Below, piece after piece: positions 52,211-62,300 of a DNA stretch of 64,000 nt; the stretch's first letter is position 1; each line of letters opens with the position of its first letter. Made by a program: the position numbers and the translations under genes. A model generated the notes under the pieces. The model was not told where the DNA came from and ran no database searches. It saw only the letters and a list, made by a program, of their open reading frames with translations. The DNA comes from Lentzea waywayandensis (GTDB lineage: Bacteria; Actinomycetota; Actinomycetes; Mycobacteriales; Pseudonocardiaceae), in assembly GCF_900115955.1 (NCBI RefSeq), contig NZ_FOYL01000001.1, positions 310,001-374,000 of the forward strand. The letters are read 5' to 3'.

Positions 52211-53071
52211 TTAGCGACCCACGACTGTGAGAGCGCCTGGAACCGTCCGAACTGAGACCGGCAATGCCTCCTGGCGTTCGCCATCGGCGTACGCGATCCA
52301 GCCGTTGCCACCGGACAGAGAGACCTCACGCGCGCGGAACGTCCGCACGGCCGGGTGCTCGGTGTGCTTGCCCGTGCGCAACGTCGGCAGCATCCGCATC
52401 AGCATCGTGCGGCTGCCGTGCTCCACGACCGTCACGTCGAACAGACCGTCGTTGGCGTCCGCGCCAGGGCACACGGGAATGCCGCCGCCGTAGTTCGGGG
52501 TGTTGCCGATCGCCACGAGCGTCGCGTCCAGCTCGAACGTCTCGTCCTCGGTCGTCACGACCAGGGGCGCCGACTTCAACGACGCCAGCTCGGCCACGAT
52601 CGCGAGGTCGTAGCGGCGCGGACCGGCGGGCCAGCGCATCGCGTTCGCCCGCTCGTTGACCGCGGAGTCGAACCCGGCGCACAGCACCGTCGCGAACCAC
52701 TGTCCCGTCGACAACCGCCCGAGGTCGAGCTGCCTGCGAGTGCCGTGCACGACGTCCTCGACCGACCGGGACCCCACGGCCACGGCCAGGTCGTTCCCGG
52801 TGCCGGCCGGGACGATGCCCAGCGCCGTGGACGTGCCCGCCACCGCCTGAACGCCCAGGTGAGCGGCACCGTCACCGCCGAGGACGACCAGCAGGTCGAC
52901 ACCGTCCGCGACGGCCTCGTGGGCCATCGCGAGCGTGCCCTCGGCGTCGTGCGCGACCAACTGCCGCAGCGACGAGACGTGCGGACGCAACGCCGCGGCG
53001 GTCGACCCGGCCATCCGGGCCGCCCGCCCCTTGCCCGACGCGGGGCACACCAGCAAGGCGGCCCGCGTCAC
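52211..53071 (-). CDS. Diacylglycerol/lipid kinase (DagK family)
   Basis: The 286-residue enzyme has the DAGK glycine loop VVLGGDGAAHLGVQAV, the ATP-site GIVPAGTGNDLAVAVG and conserved GFDSAVNERANAM. It phosphorylates diacylglycerol or a related lipid at the membrane, feeding phosphatidic acid. GTG 53071 overlaps the tatC stop by 4 bases, so it is co-translated with tatC. Confidence 0.9.
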   Translation of the reverse strand: MTRAALLVCPASGKGRAARMAGSTAAALRPHVSSLRQLVAHDAEGTLAMAHEAVADGVDLLVVLGGDGAAHLGVQAVAGTSTALGIVPAGTGNDLAVAVGSRSVEDVVHGTRRQLDLGRLSTGQWFATVLCAGFDSAVNERANAMRWPAGPRRYDLAIVAELASLKSAPLVVTTEDETFELDATLVAIGNTPNYGGGIPVCPGADANDGLFDVTVVEHGSRTMLMRMLPTLRTGKHTEHPAVRTFRAREVSLSGGNGWIAYADGERQEALPVSVRTVPGALTVVGR

Positions 53072-54051
53072 GTGGCGTCGTCGTAGTTCACGCGCTTCGA
53101 GGGTTCCGAAGCGATGGCCTTCTCACCGGGGTCGTTGCCGTCGGCGTCGGACGCCACGTAGTTGAACGGCGCCGCCTCGTCGTCGTCGAGCTCGTCCAGG
53201 CCCTCGGCCGCGCGGAGCCTGGCCTTGCGCTTGTCGTGCACGCGGGAGATCTGGATCGCCATCTCGAACAGCACCGACAACGCGAGGGCCAGCACGACCA
53301 TCGAGATCGGGTCGGTGCCCGGCGTCGCGATCGCGGCGAACACGAACAGGCCCATCAGCAGGCCGCGCCGCCACTTCGACAGCCGCTCGTAGGACAGCAC
53401 GCCCGCGCGGTTGAGCATCACCACGACCAGGGGGAGCAGGAAGCTCACGCCGAAGATGAACAGCATCGTGATGACGAAGTTGATGTACTTGCTACCGGTG
53501 AGCGCCGTGACCCAGTTGTCGCCACCGAAGCCGAGCAGCACCTTCAGGCCCTGAGGCACCACCAGGTACGCGAGCACCGCACCGGCCACGAACAGCAGCG
53601 CTCCGGCGCTGACGAACATGCGCGCGAACTTGCGTTCCTTCTGGTAGAGGCCGGGCGTGATGAAGGCCCAGATCTGGTACAGCCACAGCGGGCTGAGCAG
53701 CACCGCGCCCGCCGCCGTGCCGACCTGCAACTGCACGAGGAAGATCTCGAACGGCTCGGTCTGCAGCAACGCGCAGGTGCCGTCGTTGGTGATCTTGGCC
53801 CGGTACTTCTCCAGATCCGGCTGGCAGTACGGCCCCGTCAGGATGTCGCCCAGCGACGGGATCGGGCCGAGCCGCACCTGGAACCAGATGAAGCCGAAGA
53901 TGGCACCGACGGCGATGACCAGCATGGCCAGGCCGAGCCGGTACCTCAGCTCGTACAGGTGCTCTTTGAGCGACATCGTGCCGTCGGCGCTTCCCCGACG
54001 GCGCCTGCCGCGTTCCCGGCGTTGCGCCACCCACCGGAACGGACTTGCCAC
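53068..54051 (-). CDS. tatC: Twin-arginine translocase subunit TatC
   Basis: The 327-residue protein has the TatC opening SLKEHLYELRYRLG with the signal-peptide-binding Glu, six membrane helices and a long charged C-terminal tail of about 55 residues. It binds twin-arginine precursors and forms the receptor complex with TatA. Start is GTG 54051. It overlaps dagK by 4 bases and lies 37 bases after tatA. Confidence 0.95.
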   Translation of the reverse strand: MASPFRWVAQRRERGRRRRGSADGTMSLKEHLYELRYRLGLAMLVIAVGAIFGFIWFQVRLGPIPSLGDILTGPYCQPDLEKYRAKITNDGTCALLQTEPFEIFLVQLQVGTAAGAVLLSPLWLYQIWAFITPGLYQKERKFARMFVSAGALLFVAGAVLAYLVVPQGLKVLLGFGGDNWVTALTGSKYINFVITMLFIFGVSFLLPLVVVMLNRAGVLSYERLSKWRRGLLMGLFVFAAIATPGTDPISMVVLALALSVLFEMAIQISRVHDKRKARLRAAEGLDELDDDEAAPFNYVASDADGNDPGEKAIASEPSKRVNYDDAT

Positions 54052-54088
54052 CGCGTTGACCGTCCTTACAAGTCAGGAGACCGGAAGG

Positions 54089-54382
54089 TCAGTTGTTCGC
54101 GGCCTTGTTCTGGGTGGTCTGCTCGATAGGAGGCGCGACCTGGGGCTGCTGCTGCACCTGCGGCTGGGCCGGAGGGAGCTGCTGGACCGGCTGCTGCACG
54201 GGCTGCTGCTGCACCGGCGCGTCGTCCGCGTCCTGGTTGTCGCGCAGGCCCTTGGTCTCGGCCTTGAAGATCTTCGCCGACTTGCCGAGCGAACGCGCCA
54301 TGTCAGGAAGCTTCTTCGCACCGAACAGCAGAATGATCACCACTGCGATGATGATCAGCTCGGTGGGTCCGAGGTTACCCAT
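54089..54382 (-). CDS. tatA: Twin-arginine translocase subunit TatA
   Basis: The 97-residue protein has one membrane helix ([32 protein letters not shown]), the FGAKKLP hinge and an amphipathic helix. It ends in a Gln/Pro-rich tail. It forms the Tat pore with TatC. Its ATG overlaps the end of the small membrane gene upstream by 8 bases. Confidence 0.95.
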   Translation of the reverse strand: MGNLGPTELIIIAVVIILLFGAKKLPDMARSLGKSAKIFKAETKGLRDNQDADDAPVQQQPVQQPVQQLPPAQPQVQQQPQVAPPIEQTTQNKAANN

Positions 54383-54653
54383 TGGTGATCCTCCTGTCTC
54401 CCCCGTGACGACGATCGTACGCGGGGTTTGCCCTGGTGCGGGCCTGTTCCTTGGGGCGTCGTTGTGCGAAGGCCACCTTCAGCGCAGCCGATCGCGCCTT
54501 GAGCATGCCCACGCCGTCCCCGACCCTGTCCCCCACCAGAGTGCGGGCACGGGCGAATCGACGCAAGGATCGGAGGACTCGGACCATGAACGCGATGAGC
54601 AGGATCAGGCCGAGCGCGATCAGCGCCAGGGTCGGTGTCGACGGCACAAGCAC
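54375..54653 (-). CDS. Small basic membrane protein upstream of tatA
   Basis: The 92-residue protein has one N-terminal helix ([21 protein letters not shown]) followed by an Arg/Lys-rich tail. No family recognised. The coding frame ends inside tatA (8-base overlap), so the two are co-translated. It lies between pafC and tatA, so a role with Tat or simple operon filler are both possible. Start 54653 or the GTG two codons later. Confidence 0.55.
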   Translation of the reverse strand: MLVPSTPTLALIALGLILLIAFMVRVLRSLRRFARARTLVGDRVGDGVGMLKARSAALKVAFAQRRPKEQARTRANPAYDRRHGGDRRITNG

Positions 54654-54665
54654 ACGTTATACGTC

Positions 54666-55637
54666 TTAGGTGGACAGCAGGTGATCTGCCCGGCGCAATG
54701 CCTCGCGGGCCTGGCGCACCACCTCGTCCGCGAGCTCGGCCGGCTGCTCTACGTGCACGTCGCCGCCCAGCCCGAGGAGCAGGCGGACCATCCAGGACGG
54801 GTCGTCGTAGCGCATGAGGACACGCGTGCGGCCGTCCGAGAGCTCCGCTGAGTGATCGACCGGGTAGTACTCGGCGACCCAGTGCGCGTCCGGTTCGAGC
54901 AGCAGCACCGCGACCTTCTGGTCGTCCCTGGCGTGGAACAACCCCTCCGATGTATCGGTCAGCTGGGCGTGCGGCGGAGGCGACGACGGCTCGTCGAGCA
55001 CCTCCACCTCGTCGATGCGGTCGAGCCGGAACAACCGCACGCCGAGCGCCGATCGGCACCATCCTTCGAGGTAGCCGCGCCCCTCGACGAGCAGCAGGCG
55101 CATCGGATCGACCACTCGGTCGCTCATCGCGTCATGCGACTGCGAGTAGTAACGGATGCGCACAGCCCGTTCGCGCTTCACGGCGTCCTGCACGGCGGCG
55201 CGAACCTCGGCGGTCTCCCCGCGTTCGAACGCGCCGAGCCCGACCACCATGCCCGCCGGCTGCGCCTTGCCGACCGCCGCCTCGATCTTCGCGAGCGCCC
55301 GCCGCACGGCGTCCGTGTCGACCACACCGGGTGTGTCGGCCAGCGCCCGCAGCGCGACCAGCAGCGACGCCGCCTCGGCCGCGGTGAGGCGCAACGGCCG
55401 GTCGAGACCGGCGTCGAACGAGACGGTGATCGTCTCGCCCTCGAACGACAGGTCGATCAGGTCGCCGGGCCCGTAGCCGGGCAGGCCGCACATCCACAGC
55501 AGCTCGAGGTCCTTGCGCAGCTGCTTGGGCGTGATGCCGAAGTCGGCCGCGGCCTCCTTGACGGTGATGGCGGGCCGGGTGAGCAGGTACGGCACGAGTG
55601 CGAGCAGACGCGGCAGCCGTTCGTTCGACGCGGTCAC
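54666..55637 (-). CDS. pafC: WYL-domain DNA-damage activator PafC
   Basis: The 323-residue protein has an N-terminal winged helix (LPRLLALVPYLLTRPAITVKEAAADFGITPKQLRKDLELLWMCGLPGYGPGD) and a WYL domain (RIRYYSQSHDAMSDRVVDPMRLLLVEGRGYLEGWCRSALGVRLFRLDRI). With PafB it forms the PafBC activator that drives the LexA-independent DNA-damage response in actinobacteria. GTG 55637 overlaps the pafB stop (GTGA), giving coupled synthesis of the pair. A longer frame upstream is not conserved. Confidence 0.93.
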   Translation of the reverse strand: MTASNERLPRLLALVPYLLTRPAITVKEAAADFGITPKQLRKDLELLWMCGLPGYGPGDLIDLSFEGETITVSFDAGLDRPLRLTAAEAASLLVALRALADTPGVVDTDAVRRALAKIEAAVGKAQPAGMVVGLGAFERGETAEVRAAVQDAVKRERAVRIRYYSQSHDAMSDRVVDPMRLLLVEGRGYLEGWCRSALGVRLFRLDRIDEVEVLDEPSSPPPHAQLTDTSEGLFHARDDQKVAVLLLEPDAHWVAEYYPVDHSAELSDGRTRVLMRYDDPSWMVRLLLGLGGDVHVEQPAELADEVVRQAREALRRADHLLST

Positions 55638-56599
55638 CGCGCTCCTTCCAGTGCGCCCTGCAGGCGGTCGCGGACCGACTTGGCCAGGACCTCGGGTTCC
55701 AGCACCACGACGTCGGGCCCGAACCCGGCGAGCCACTTGGCGGCCGAGTCGGGGAACTTCAGGTCGATCTCGACGACGTCGCCGCCGTCGCGTTCCTCGA
55801 CGACCTTCGCGTGCCGCCGCAGCCCCTGCGCCCGGTTCTTGGCGACCCAGATCTTGGCGGGCGCCGTGTGGTGTGGATCGACCTCCGTGCGCGCGATGAG
55901 GCTCATCAGATCCGTGCCTTCTGGAACGGTGAAGGCGTTGGGCCTGCCCACGGTCCGGACCGCGCCCACGACCCTGGAGAGCCGGAAGCAGCGCGTGTCG
56001 TTGCGTTCACGATCCCAGCCCACGAGGTACCACTTGCCGCGCCACGCGACGACACCCCACGGCTCGACCGTTCGTTCCTTCTGCCCGCCCGGCGGCGGCT
56101 TGCGGTAGTCGAACGCGACGACCTGCCCCGCCTGCACGGCCTGCAACAACGGCGGGAACGCGGGCTCGTTCGCCCGCACCTTGGGCTCTACGGCCGCGGG
56201 CGTGTCCTGGTCGACGTCCACCCCGGCGGCCCGCAGCTTGATCAACGCCCCGTGCACCGCGCCCGTGAGCTGCGGCGAGTCCCAGAGCCGGGCGGCCAGC
56301 GCCACGGCGGCCGCCTCGTCGGGTTCGAGGTCGATGTCGCCGAGCTCGTAGTCACGCCGCGCGATCCGGTACCCGTCCTCCGCGCCCTCGGCGTTGGACT
56401 GCCGCCCGGTCTCCAGCGGCACGCCGAGATCCCGCAGCTCGGACTTGTCCCGTTCGAACATGCGGAAGAACGCCTCGTCCGTCGGCGCTTCGTGATAGCC
56501 GGGGACGATGGCGCGGATGCGCTCCGCTGTCAGGTACTGACGGGTCGACAGCAGGCACAGCACCAGGTTGACAAGGCGTTCGGCGCGTGCGATGGCCAC
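55634..56599 (-). CDS. pafB: WYL-domain DNA-damage activator PafB
   Basis: The 321-residue partner of PafC has the winged helix (ERLVNLVLCLLSTRQYLTAERIRAIVPGYH) and the WYL domain (VVAFDYRKPPPGGQKERTVEPWGVVAWRGKWYLVGWDRERNDTRCFRLSRV). In mycobacteria pafA lies directly upstream. Here four extra genes separate them, so the pafA promoter cannot be assumed to drive pafBC. GTG 56599 is the start. Confidence 0.93.
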   Translation of the reverse strand: MAIARAERLVNLVLCLLSTRQYLTAERIRAIVPGYHEAPTDEAFFRMFERDKSELRDLGVPLETGRQSNAEGAEDGYRIARRDYELGDIDLEPDEAAAVALAARLWDSPQLTGAVHGALIKLRAAGVDVDQDTPAAVEPKVRANEPAFPPLLQAVQAGQVVAFDYRKPPPGGQKERTVEPWGVVAWRGKWYLVGWDRERNDTRCFRLSRVVGAVRTVGRPNAFTVPEGTDLMSLIARTEVDPHHTAPAKIWVAKNRAQGLRRHAKVVEERDGGDVVEIDLKFPDSAAKWLAGFGPDVVVLEPEVLAKSVRDRLQGALEGAR

Positions 56600-56660
56600 G
56601 GAGAGACCCTAACGCGTGCGCGCACGGAAACCTCATCACCACCTGTCGTCAACGGTCCGT

Positions 56661-57512
56661 TCAGAACAGGGTCCGCAGTTCCCGGACCAGTTCGACGGGT
56701 GCCTCCTCGGCCATGTGGTGCCCGCAGCCGAGGGCACGTACCCGCACGTCATCCGCCCACTCGGCCCAGATCCCCGGCAGGTCGTCGTACAGCTCGCCGA
56801 GGTCGTCCTCGGCCGACCACAACGCCAGCACGGGGCACGAGATCTTCCGTCCGGCCGCGCGATCCTCGTCGTCGTGCTGACGATCGACCTCCAGACCGGC
56901 GCGATAGTCGCCGCACATCGCGAGCACGGTCTCCGGGTCGTGGATCGCCCGCTGGAAGTCGGCCCAGTTCTCCACGCCCATCGCCAGCGGGGTGTCGTGG
57001 TAGCGGCGGCCGTACCAGAGGCCGGGGTCCTGGTTGATCATCGCGGCCGCGAGTTCCTGCTGTGCCAGGAAGAACCAGTGGTACCAGTCCCGCGCGAACC
57101 GGGCGTCGCAGCGACTGAGGTGGGCGCCGATCGGCAGCCCGTCCAGCACGGCCAGCCGCGTGACCCTCTCCGGGTGGTCGAGCGCGAGCCGGATGGCGGC
57201 GGCAGCGCCTCGGTCGTGGCCCGCGACGGCGAACCTCTCGTGGCCCAGCTGCTTCATGAGATTCACGAAATCGCGCGCCATGGCACGTTTCGAGTAGTCA
57301 CCGGGTTTGCTGGATTCGCCGTAGCCGCGCAGATCCGGACACACGACCGTGTAGTCGTCGGCGAGCAACGGCGCGACGCGGTGCCACGTCGTGTGGGTAC
57401 GCGGATGGCCGTGCAAGAGGAGGACCGGCGGCCCTGCACCACCGGTCCTCACTCGCAGATTGGCCTCGCCAACGTCCCTGCAACGCAACGAGAATCCGTC
57501 GAACACCTGCAT
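56661..57512 (-). CDS. Alpha/beta-hydrolase, Asp-nucleophile (dehalogenase/epoxide-hydrolase type)
   Basis: The 283-residue protein has HGHPRTHTTW (HGxP oxyanion motif), DLRGYGESS, nucleophile elbow GHDRGA with Asp, and the WYHWFFLAQ stretch seen in fluoroacetate dehalogenases. The late base His is in CGHHMAEEAP. In fluoroacetate dehalogenase the elbow reads GHDRGxR with a substrate-binding Arg four after the Asp; here that position is Ala, so epoxide hydrolysis or another haloacid is as likely. First gene of the insert between pafB and pafA. Confidence 0.78.
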   Translation of the reverse strand: MQVFDGFSLRCRDVGEANLRVRTGGAGPPVLLLHGHPRTHTTWHRVAPLLADDYTVVCPDLRGYGESSKPGDYSKRAMARDFVNLMKQLGHERFAVAGHDRGAAAAIRLALDHPERVTRLAVLDGLPIGAHLSRCDARFARDWYHWFFLAQQELAAAMINQDPGLWYGRRYHDTPLAMGVENWADFQRAIHDPETVLAMCGDYRAGLEVDRQHDDEDRAAGRKISCPVLALWSAEDDLGELYDDLPGIWAEWADDVRVRALGCGHHMAEEAPVELVRELRTLF

Positions 57513-57570
57513 CGGCTACCCCGCTCGGGAGCGGCCGACACGTCCTTTTTCGCCAGACGCCCGGCAGGCG

Positions 57571-58203
57571 TTACACACCGACGACGATCTCGGACTCGGG
57601 ATCGTGCCGAAGTGCGGTCGTACCTGCCACGACCACCGTCGCCCTGCGCCAGGGCTGTTCGCGCAGCAGGAACGGCAACTCCTCGGCCAGCCACGCGGCG
57701 ACGTGCCGCTGCTGCTCGGCGGAGTCACCGTCGCGGACGACCAGCCGTCGTTCCTGCTCGTCCAGGTCGCCCTGAATCCAGATCGAGGCGTCGATCCACG
57801 CAGCGCACCGCTCCCGGATGATCCCGGTGCCCTCGATCCACACGACGTCCAACCCGGACGCGACCTGGATCGCGCCGGGCCGGTGGTGCTCGATCCAGGC
57901 CGCCGGCCGGAACGCCACCGCCTCACCCCGGTGCAGGGGCGCCAGCACGTTCTCGACCAGCAGATCTCCCCAGTCGAAGTACGCGTGGTTCCAGGCGATG
58001 TCGTCGGTGTGCACCACTTCGGACTTCGGGACGATCCGCCGCAACCGTTCGGCGAGGGTGGACTTCCCGGCACCGCCGCGCCCGTCGACCGCGACGAGGA
58101 GGGGACGCCCCACGGGCGCCTCCTCCCGCAGCCGCCGCACGACGTCGGCCAGCCGCACGACCCGCCACCGCGCGGCCTCGGTCTCACCCGGATGCAGACG
58201 CAT
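57571..58203 (-). CDS. Uridine-kinase-like P-loop kinase
   Basis: The 210-residue protein has Walker A VDGRGGAGKSTLAERL, the TDD motif (EVVHTDDIAWNHAYFDWGDL) of nucleoside/phosphoribulokinase-like enzymes, and IEGTGIIRE. It likely phosphorylates a small hydroxylated molecule; the substrate is not evident. ATG 58203 is preferred to an upstream alternative that overlaps the BNR-repeat gene. It lies 13 bases after that gene and may share its transcript. Confidence 0.8.
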   Translation of the reverse strand: MRLHPGETEAARWRVVRLADVVRRLREEAPVGRPLLVAVDGRGGAGKSTLAERLRRIVPKSEVVHTDDIAWNHAYFDWGDLLVENVLAPLHRGEAVAFRPAAWIEHHRPGAIQVASGLDVVWIEGTGIIRERCAAWIDASIWIQGDLDEQERRLVVRDGDSAEQQRHVAAWLAEELPFLLREQPWRRATVVVAGTTALRHDPESEIVVGV

Positions 58204-58216
58204 GCCCTGTCTCCTC

Positions 58217-59221
58217 TCAGGTGCGGCCGACCCGCCCCTTCTCTCCGGCCGCCCAGCAGGTGAAGCCAACGCAGTCCACAGTGTCGAAACTCCCCGTGTC
58301 CGCGACCTTCCAGGACTTGCCGTCCTTGCTGACGTCCGTTCCGGACGGACCGACCGCGACCAGCCCGTCGCCCCGGTAAGCGATGCCGGACCGGTAACCG
58401 ACGGGCGCCTGCTTGCCCGCCGTCCACCCGCGACCGTCGTTCGTCGCGAACGCCGGCGTCGGATCGGTCGGCTTCAGGTAGTCCCCGCCGATCGCCACAC
58501 CCCGCCACGGCGTCTTGAACGCCACCGCGAACACCCCGGCCGCCTCACCCGACGGCAACGGCACGTCGCTCGCCTTCCACGACCGCCCACCGTCCCGCGA
58601 CTCCAGCACACGTGCCTTCGCGCCGCCGCCGGTCGCGATCCACGCGTGGTTACCACTGGTAGTCACGCACTGCCCAGACGCCGCGAACGCGAACTCACCC
58701 GGCAACGCGTCAGGCATGCCCTTGGTGTCGTTGACGTGCCACGACCGGCCACCGTCCCACGTCCTGAGGACCCGGAACTTGCCATCAACGGGGTCGCTCA
58801 GCGCGAGCCCGCGGAACCGGTCGAAGAACGCCACGCAGTCGTAGAACGCCTTCGGATCGGTGTTGCGGAACTCCTCCTGCCAGCTCTTACCGCCGTCGGA
58901 AGTCCGGTAGATCCGCGACGACTCGCCCTCGCCGATGGACAACGCCACGGCGTTGCGCGCGTCGAAGGCCTCGATGTCGCGGAACTCCAGCGCCTCGGTG
59001 CCGGGCGGGCCGACGGACTCCCACGTCCGGCCGGCGTTGGTCGTGCGCAGGACGGTGCCCTTCGAACCGCTGGCCCACGCGACCTGGCTGTTGACCGCGG
59101 ACAGGCCACGCAGGCGCGCGTCCGAGCCGGTGGGTTTCAGGTCCCAGAAGGTGTCGTCCGATGCCGAAGCCACCCCGGGAAGTATCAGGAAAGCAGCGAG
59201 TGCCGCCGCGATGATCCTCAT
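58217..59221 (-). CDS. Secreted Asp-box (BNR/Ycf48-like) beta-propeller
   Basis: The 334-residue protein has a signal peptide (RIIAAALAAFLILPGVASA) and six Asp-box repeats of the S-x-D-G-G-x-x-W type (SDGGKSW, WDGGRSW, RDGGRSW, NDGRGW, KDGKSW, NAGRTW). The layout matches secreted Ycf48-like or oxidoreductase propellers of actinobacteria rather than true sialidases; the catalytic Arg triad of sialidases is not evident. It diverges from the HSP90-like gene with 121 bases between starts. Confidence 0.78.
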   Translation of the reverse strand: MRIIAAALAAFLILPGVASASDDTFWDLKPTGSDARLRGLSAVNSQVAWASGSKGTVLRTTNAGRTWESVGPPGTEALEFRDIEAFDARNAVALSIGEGESSRIYRTSDGGKSWQEEFRNTDPKAFYDCVAFFDRFRGLALSDPVDGKFRVLRTWDGGRSWHVNDTKGMPDALPGEFAFAASGQCVTTSGNHAWIATGGGAKARVLESRDGGRSWKASDVPLPSGEAAGVFAVAFKTPWRGVAIGGDYLKPTDPTPAFATNDGRGWTAGKQAPVGYRSGIAYRGDGLVAVGPSGTDVSKDGKSWKVADTGSFDTVDCVGFTCWAAGEKGRVGRT

Positions 59222-59342
59222 GCGCCCACTCTGGTCGAGCCGATGTCCACTTCCTACCCGCTGATCGGCCGGACACGGCTGAACGGGTGACTTGTCGCGT
59301 CGCCGACGCACTCCCGGGCTTCCACGGGCAGAAGATCTTCCC

Positions 59343-62300
59343 ATGCCCGAAAGCACCGACGTCATCTCGATCGAGGTCCTGCTTCCGCTGACGCTGCTCT
59401 CGGACCTCACCACCTCCCACGAGTGGTCGAAGTACGCCGCGCAGCACGTCGGCTGGCAGGGCGTCCGCGACGACGCGACGAAGTCGGCGACCGTCGCCGT
59501 GGTGCGCAGGCTGGCCGGAATCTGGGAGACCAGGCGGCGCTCGCTCGCCGACGATCCGTGGCTCGACGTCGAGTTCGGCACACGGTTCACCGACGCGGTC
59601 CGGTGGCTGGTCAGCCTCGTGCGCAAACATGAGAACGTCGAGCTGTCCGATGCCGAGGTGGCACTGCTGGTCACGTTTCCCTACCTGCACCAGGCGTTCT
59701 GGGCCAAGCAGGCCGCTGACGTGCTCCACGGCATCTCCCCGGCGACCGCCGCCTTCACCCAGAACCACGAACTGCCGGCCTTCCACGCGTTCGCTGCCCG
59801 GCACGGCATCCTGCACCGCCGCGGAGCCGACGCCGGTGACTCGGCCGCGAACAGCATCGCCTGGTGGCTGTTCCACCACTGGCTCGTGGGCGAGTCGGAC
59901 TGCTACCTCGCCGACGGCCTCACGTCGCTGCTTCCCTCACGTCTTCCGGTGCCGCTCAGGTGGGTGCTCACCCCGAAGCGACTCATGGAGCTGCTCCGCG
60001 TCGTCCAGATCGATCCGGCGTTCATCGAGGATCCCGACCGCGAGAACGGGTTGAAGCCGATCGCGCACATCGCGGGCGGCAGCGATCAGGAGCAGAAGGT
60101 CCGCGAACAGCTGATCGGCTACCTGCTCGTGATCGCCTACCGCACCGCGATCGACTCGGCCCTGACGCACCGGGTGATCGCGGACCACCTCGGCATCGAG
60201 GACGGTGTCACCCCTGAGGGAGTGCTCAGCGCCCTCAGGGACGCGCAATGGCTCGGGGAGAGGACGCGGGTTCTCACCACCTCCTGCGACCACGACGCCA
60301 CGGTGCTCGCGCTGCGCAGACACACCGCGGCGCTTGATGCTGTGCTGACAGACGTCGCCCGAGCCTCCGAGACGCCGGGCCCGCTCCTCGCCCTCAACGC
60401 CGTACCGGTCCACGTCTCGGCGGACGGCATCGAACTCAGGACGGCGCAGGGCAGCAACAAGGCGCCGATCTCACTCGGTCACCAGTTCCGCCTGGCCAGC
60501 GACAGGATCCAGGAGCTGCTGATGGGCGAGCAGCTCTACGGAACGCCTGAGCTCGCCATCCGGGAGCTGTACCAGAACGCTCTCGACGCCTGCCGGTACC
60601 GCGAGGCCAGGACGATCTACCTGCGGAAGACCGGCGGCAAGGTTCAGCCGTGGAGCGGCAGGATCGACTTCCGGCAGGGAGTCGACGAGCGCGGACGTCC
60701 CTACCTCGAATGCGTGGACAACGGCATCGGGATGCGCGACCGCGAGCTCGTGCAGGTGTTCTCCCGGGCCGGTGTCCGGTTCTCCGACCTGCCGGAGTAC
60801 GTCGAGGAGCAGGCGGACTGGGCCAGCCAAGGCATCGAGTCGTACCCCAACAGCCGCTTCGGCATCGGGGTGCTCAGCTACTTCATGCTGGCGGACGAGA
60901 TCACCGTGACGACCTGCAGGCTGTCCCGCGCGGGCACACCGGAACAACGACTGGAAGTGCACATCGCCGGCCCCGGCGCGTTGTTCAAGGTGCGAGATCT
61001 GGGCAAGGGTGAAGAAGCGGGCACCGTCGTGCGGCTCTGGCTTCGGCGAACGGGAGACCCGCCGCGCTGCACCGAGCTGCTGCGCCGGATCCTCTGGATC
61101 AGCGACTACGAGGTCACGTCCGACGACATGAGCGGCCTGCAGAGGTGGGAGCCCGGCGAGTTGTCCCCGGCCGCCCCGGTGGGCACAGACCCGTTCGAGG
61201 CCGACGAGTCCGCCGAAACCGCCGGTCAGGTACTCCCCGCACCTGGAGGCAGGGTGTGGTGGTGTGAGACCACCGGCGCGATTCTCGCGGACGGGATCTG
61301 GGCGGGCACGAGCGTGTTCGGTGCCGTCGTGAACCTCACCGGCCGGGATCTGCCCCAACTCACCGTCGACCGCAAGACGATCATCGGTCTCAACCATCCG
61401 CTGGTCGAGGAGCTCATGCGTGCGGGACGTGAGGTGCTTCTCGACGGGCCCCGGTCACCGTTGTCGCACGGGTGGCTGTCAAAGCTCGTGAAGGACATGC
61501 CGCGCCTCGCGGACGAGATCTGTGAACTCGCGATCGCGGCAAGATACCGGCCCTGGACCATCGCGGGGAACGACATGCCGATCGAGGTGGTCGGCTGCTT
61601 CCCCACCGACACGGACATGCTCTCCGGTCAACGCTTCAAGCAACCGCGCTGGGACGGCCGAACGGGGCGATGGAGGCTGGCCGCATGGCGCTGGGCGAGT
61701 ACAGGGGCAGGGTGTGCCGGAGGTAGCGGTGCGGTGGTTCCCGCGCTCCCGTCAGACGACATGCTGTTGAGCTCTGATCGCGAGCACGATCAGTGGTTGT
61801 CCGACACGATGCAACCGGAGCTCGGCCACATTCTGTCCGCAGCGCGGCGAGCGCAGCGCTCTCCGCGCGAGGTGGCGGAGCGGCTGACCACGCTCGGCTG
61901 GTCCACACCAGATCCGGAGACCTTGCCTCCTGACGCCAGAGCGGCCGATCCCCAACTCCTCAGCAGGCACCGCGACGGCGAGTGGCCGTGGCTGTCCAGA
62001 AAGCAGCCGGTTCCCCACGAACATGTGCTCCTGGCCGCGGTGGGCACTGGTCTGACCCCCGCAACGGTACTCGAGAGGCTGTCCGAGTTGGGTTACTCCG
62101 CGGCACCCGCGGACCGTTTTCCCGAAGTGGTGCACCCCACCGACAAGACGCTCCTCCACGGCGGGCTCGGCTACTGCATGCTGTCCCACCCGTCGGCTGT
62201 ACCGGCCTCCCATGTCCTGGCGGCCGCGGCGACCACCGGCTGGACACCCGCCGCGGTGGCGCGACGGCTCACCGAACTCGGTTACAGCACGCCCACGACC

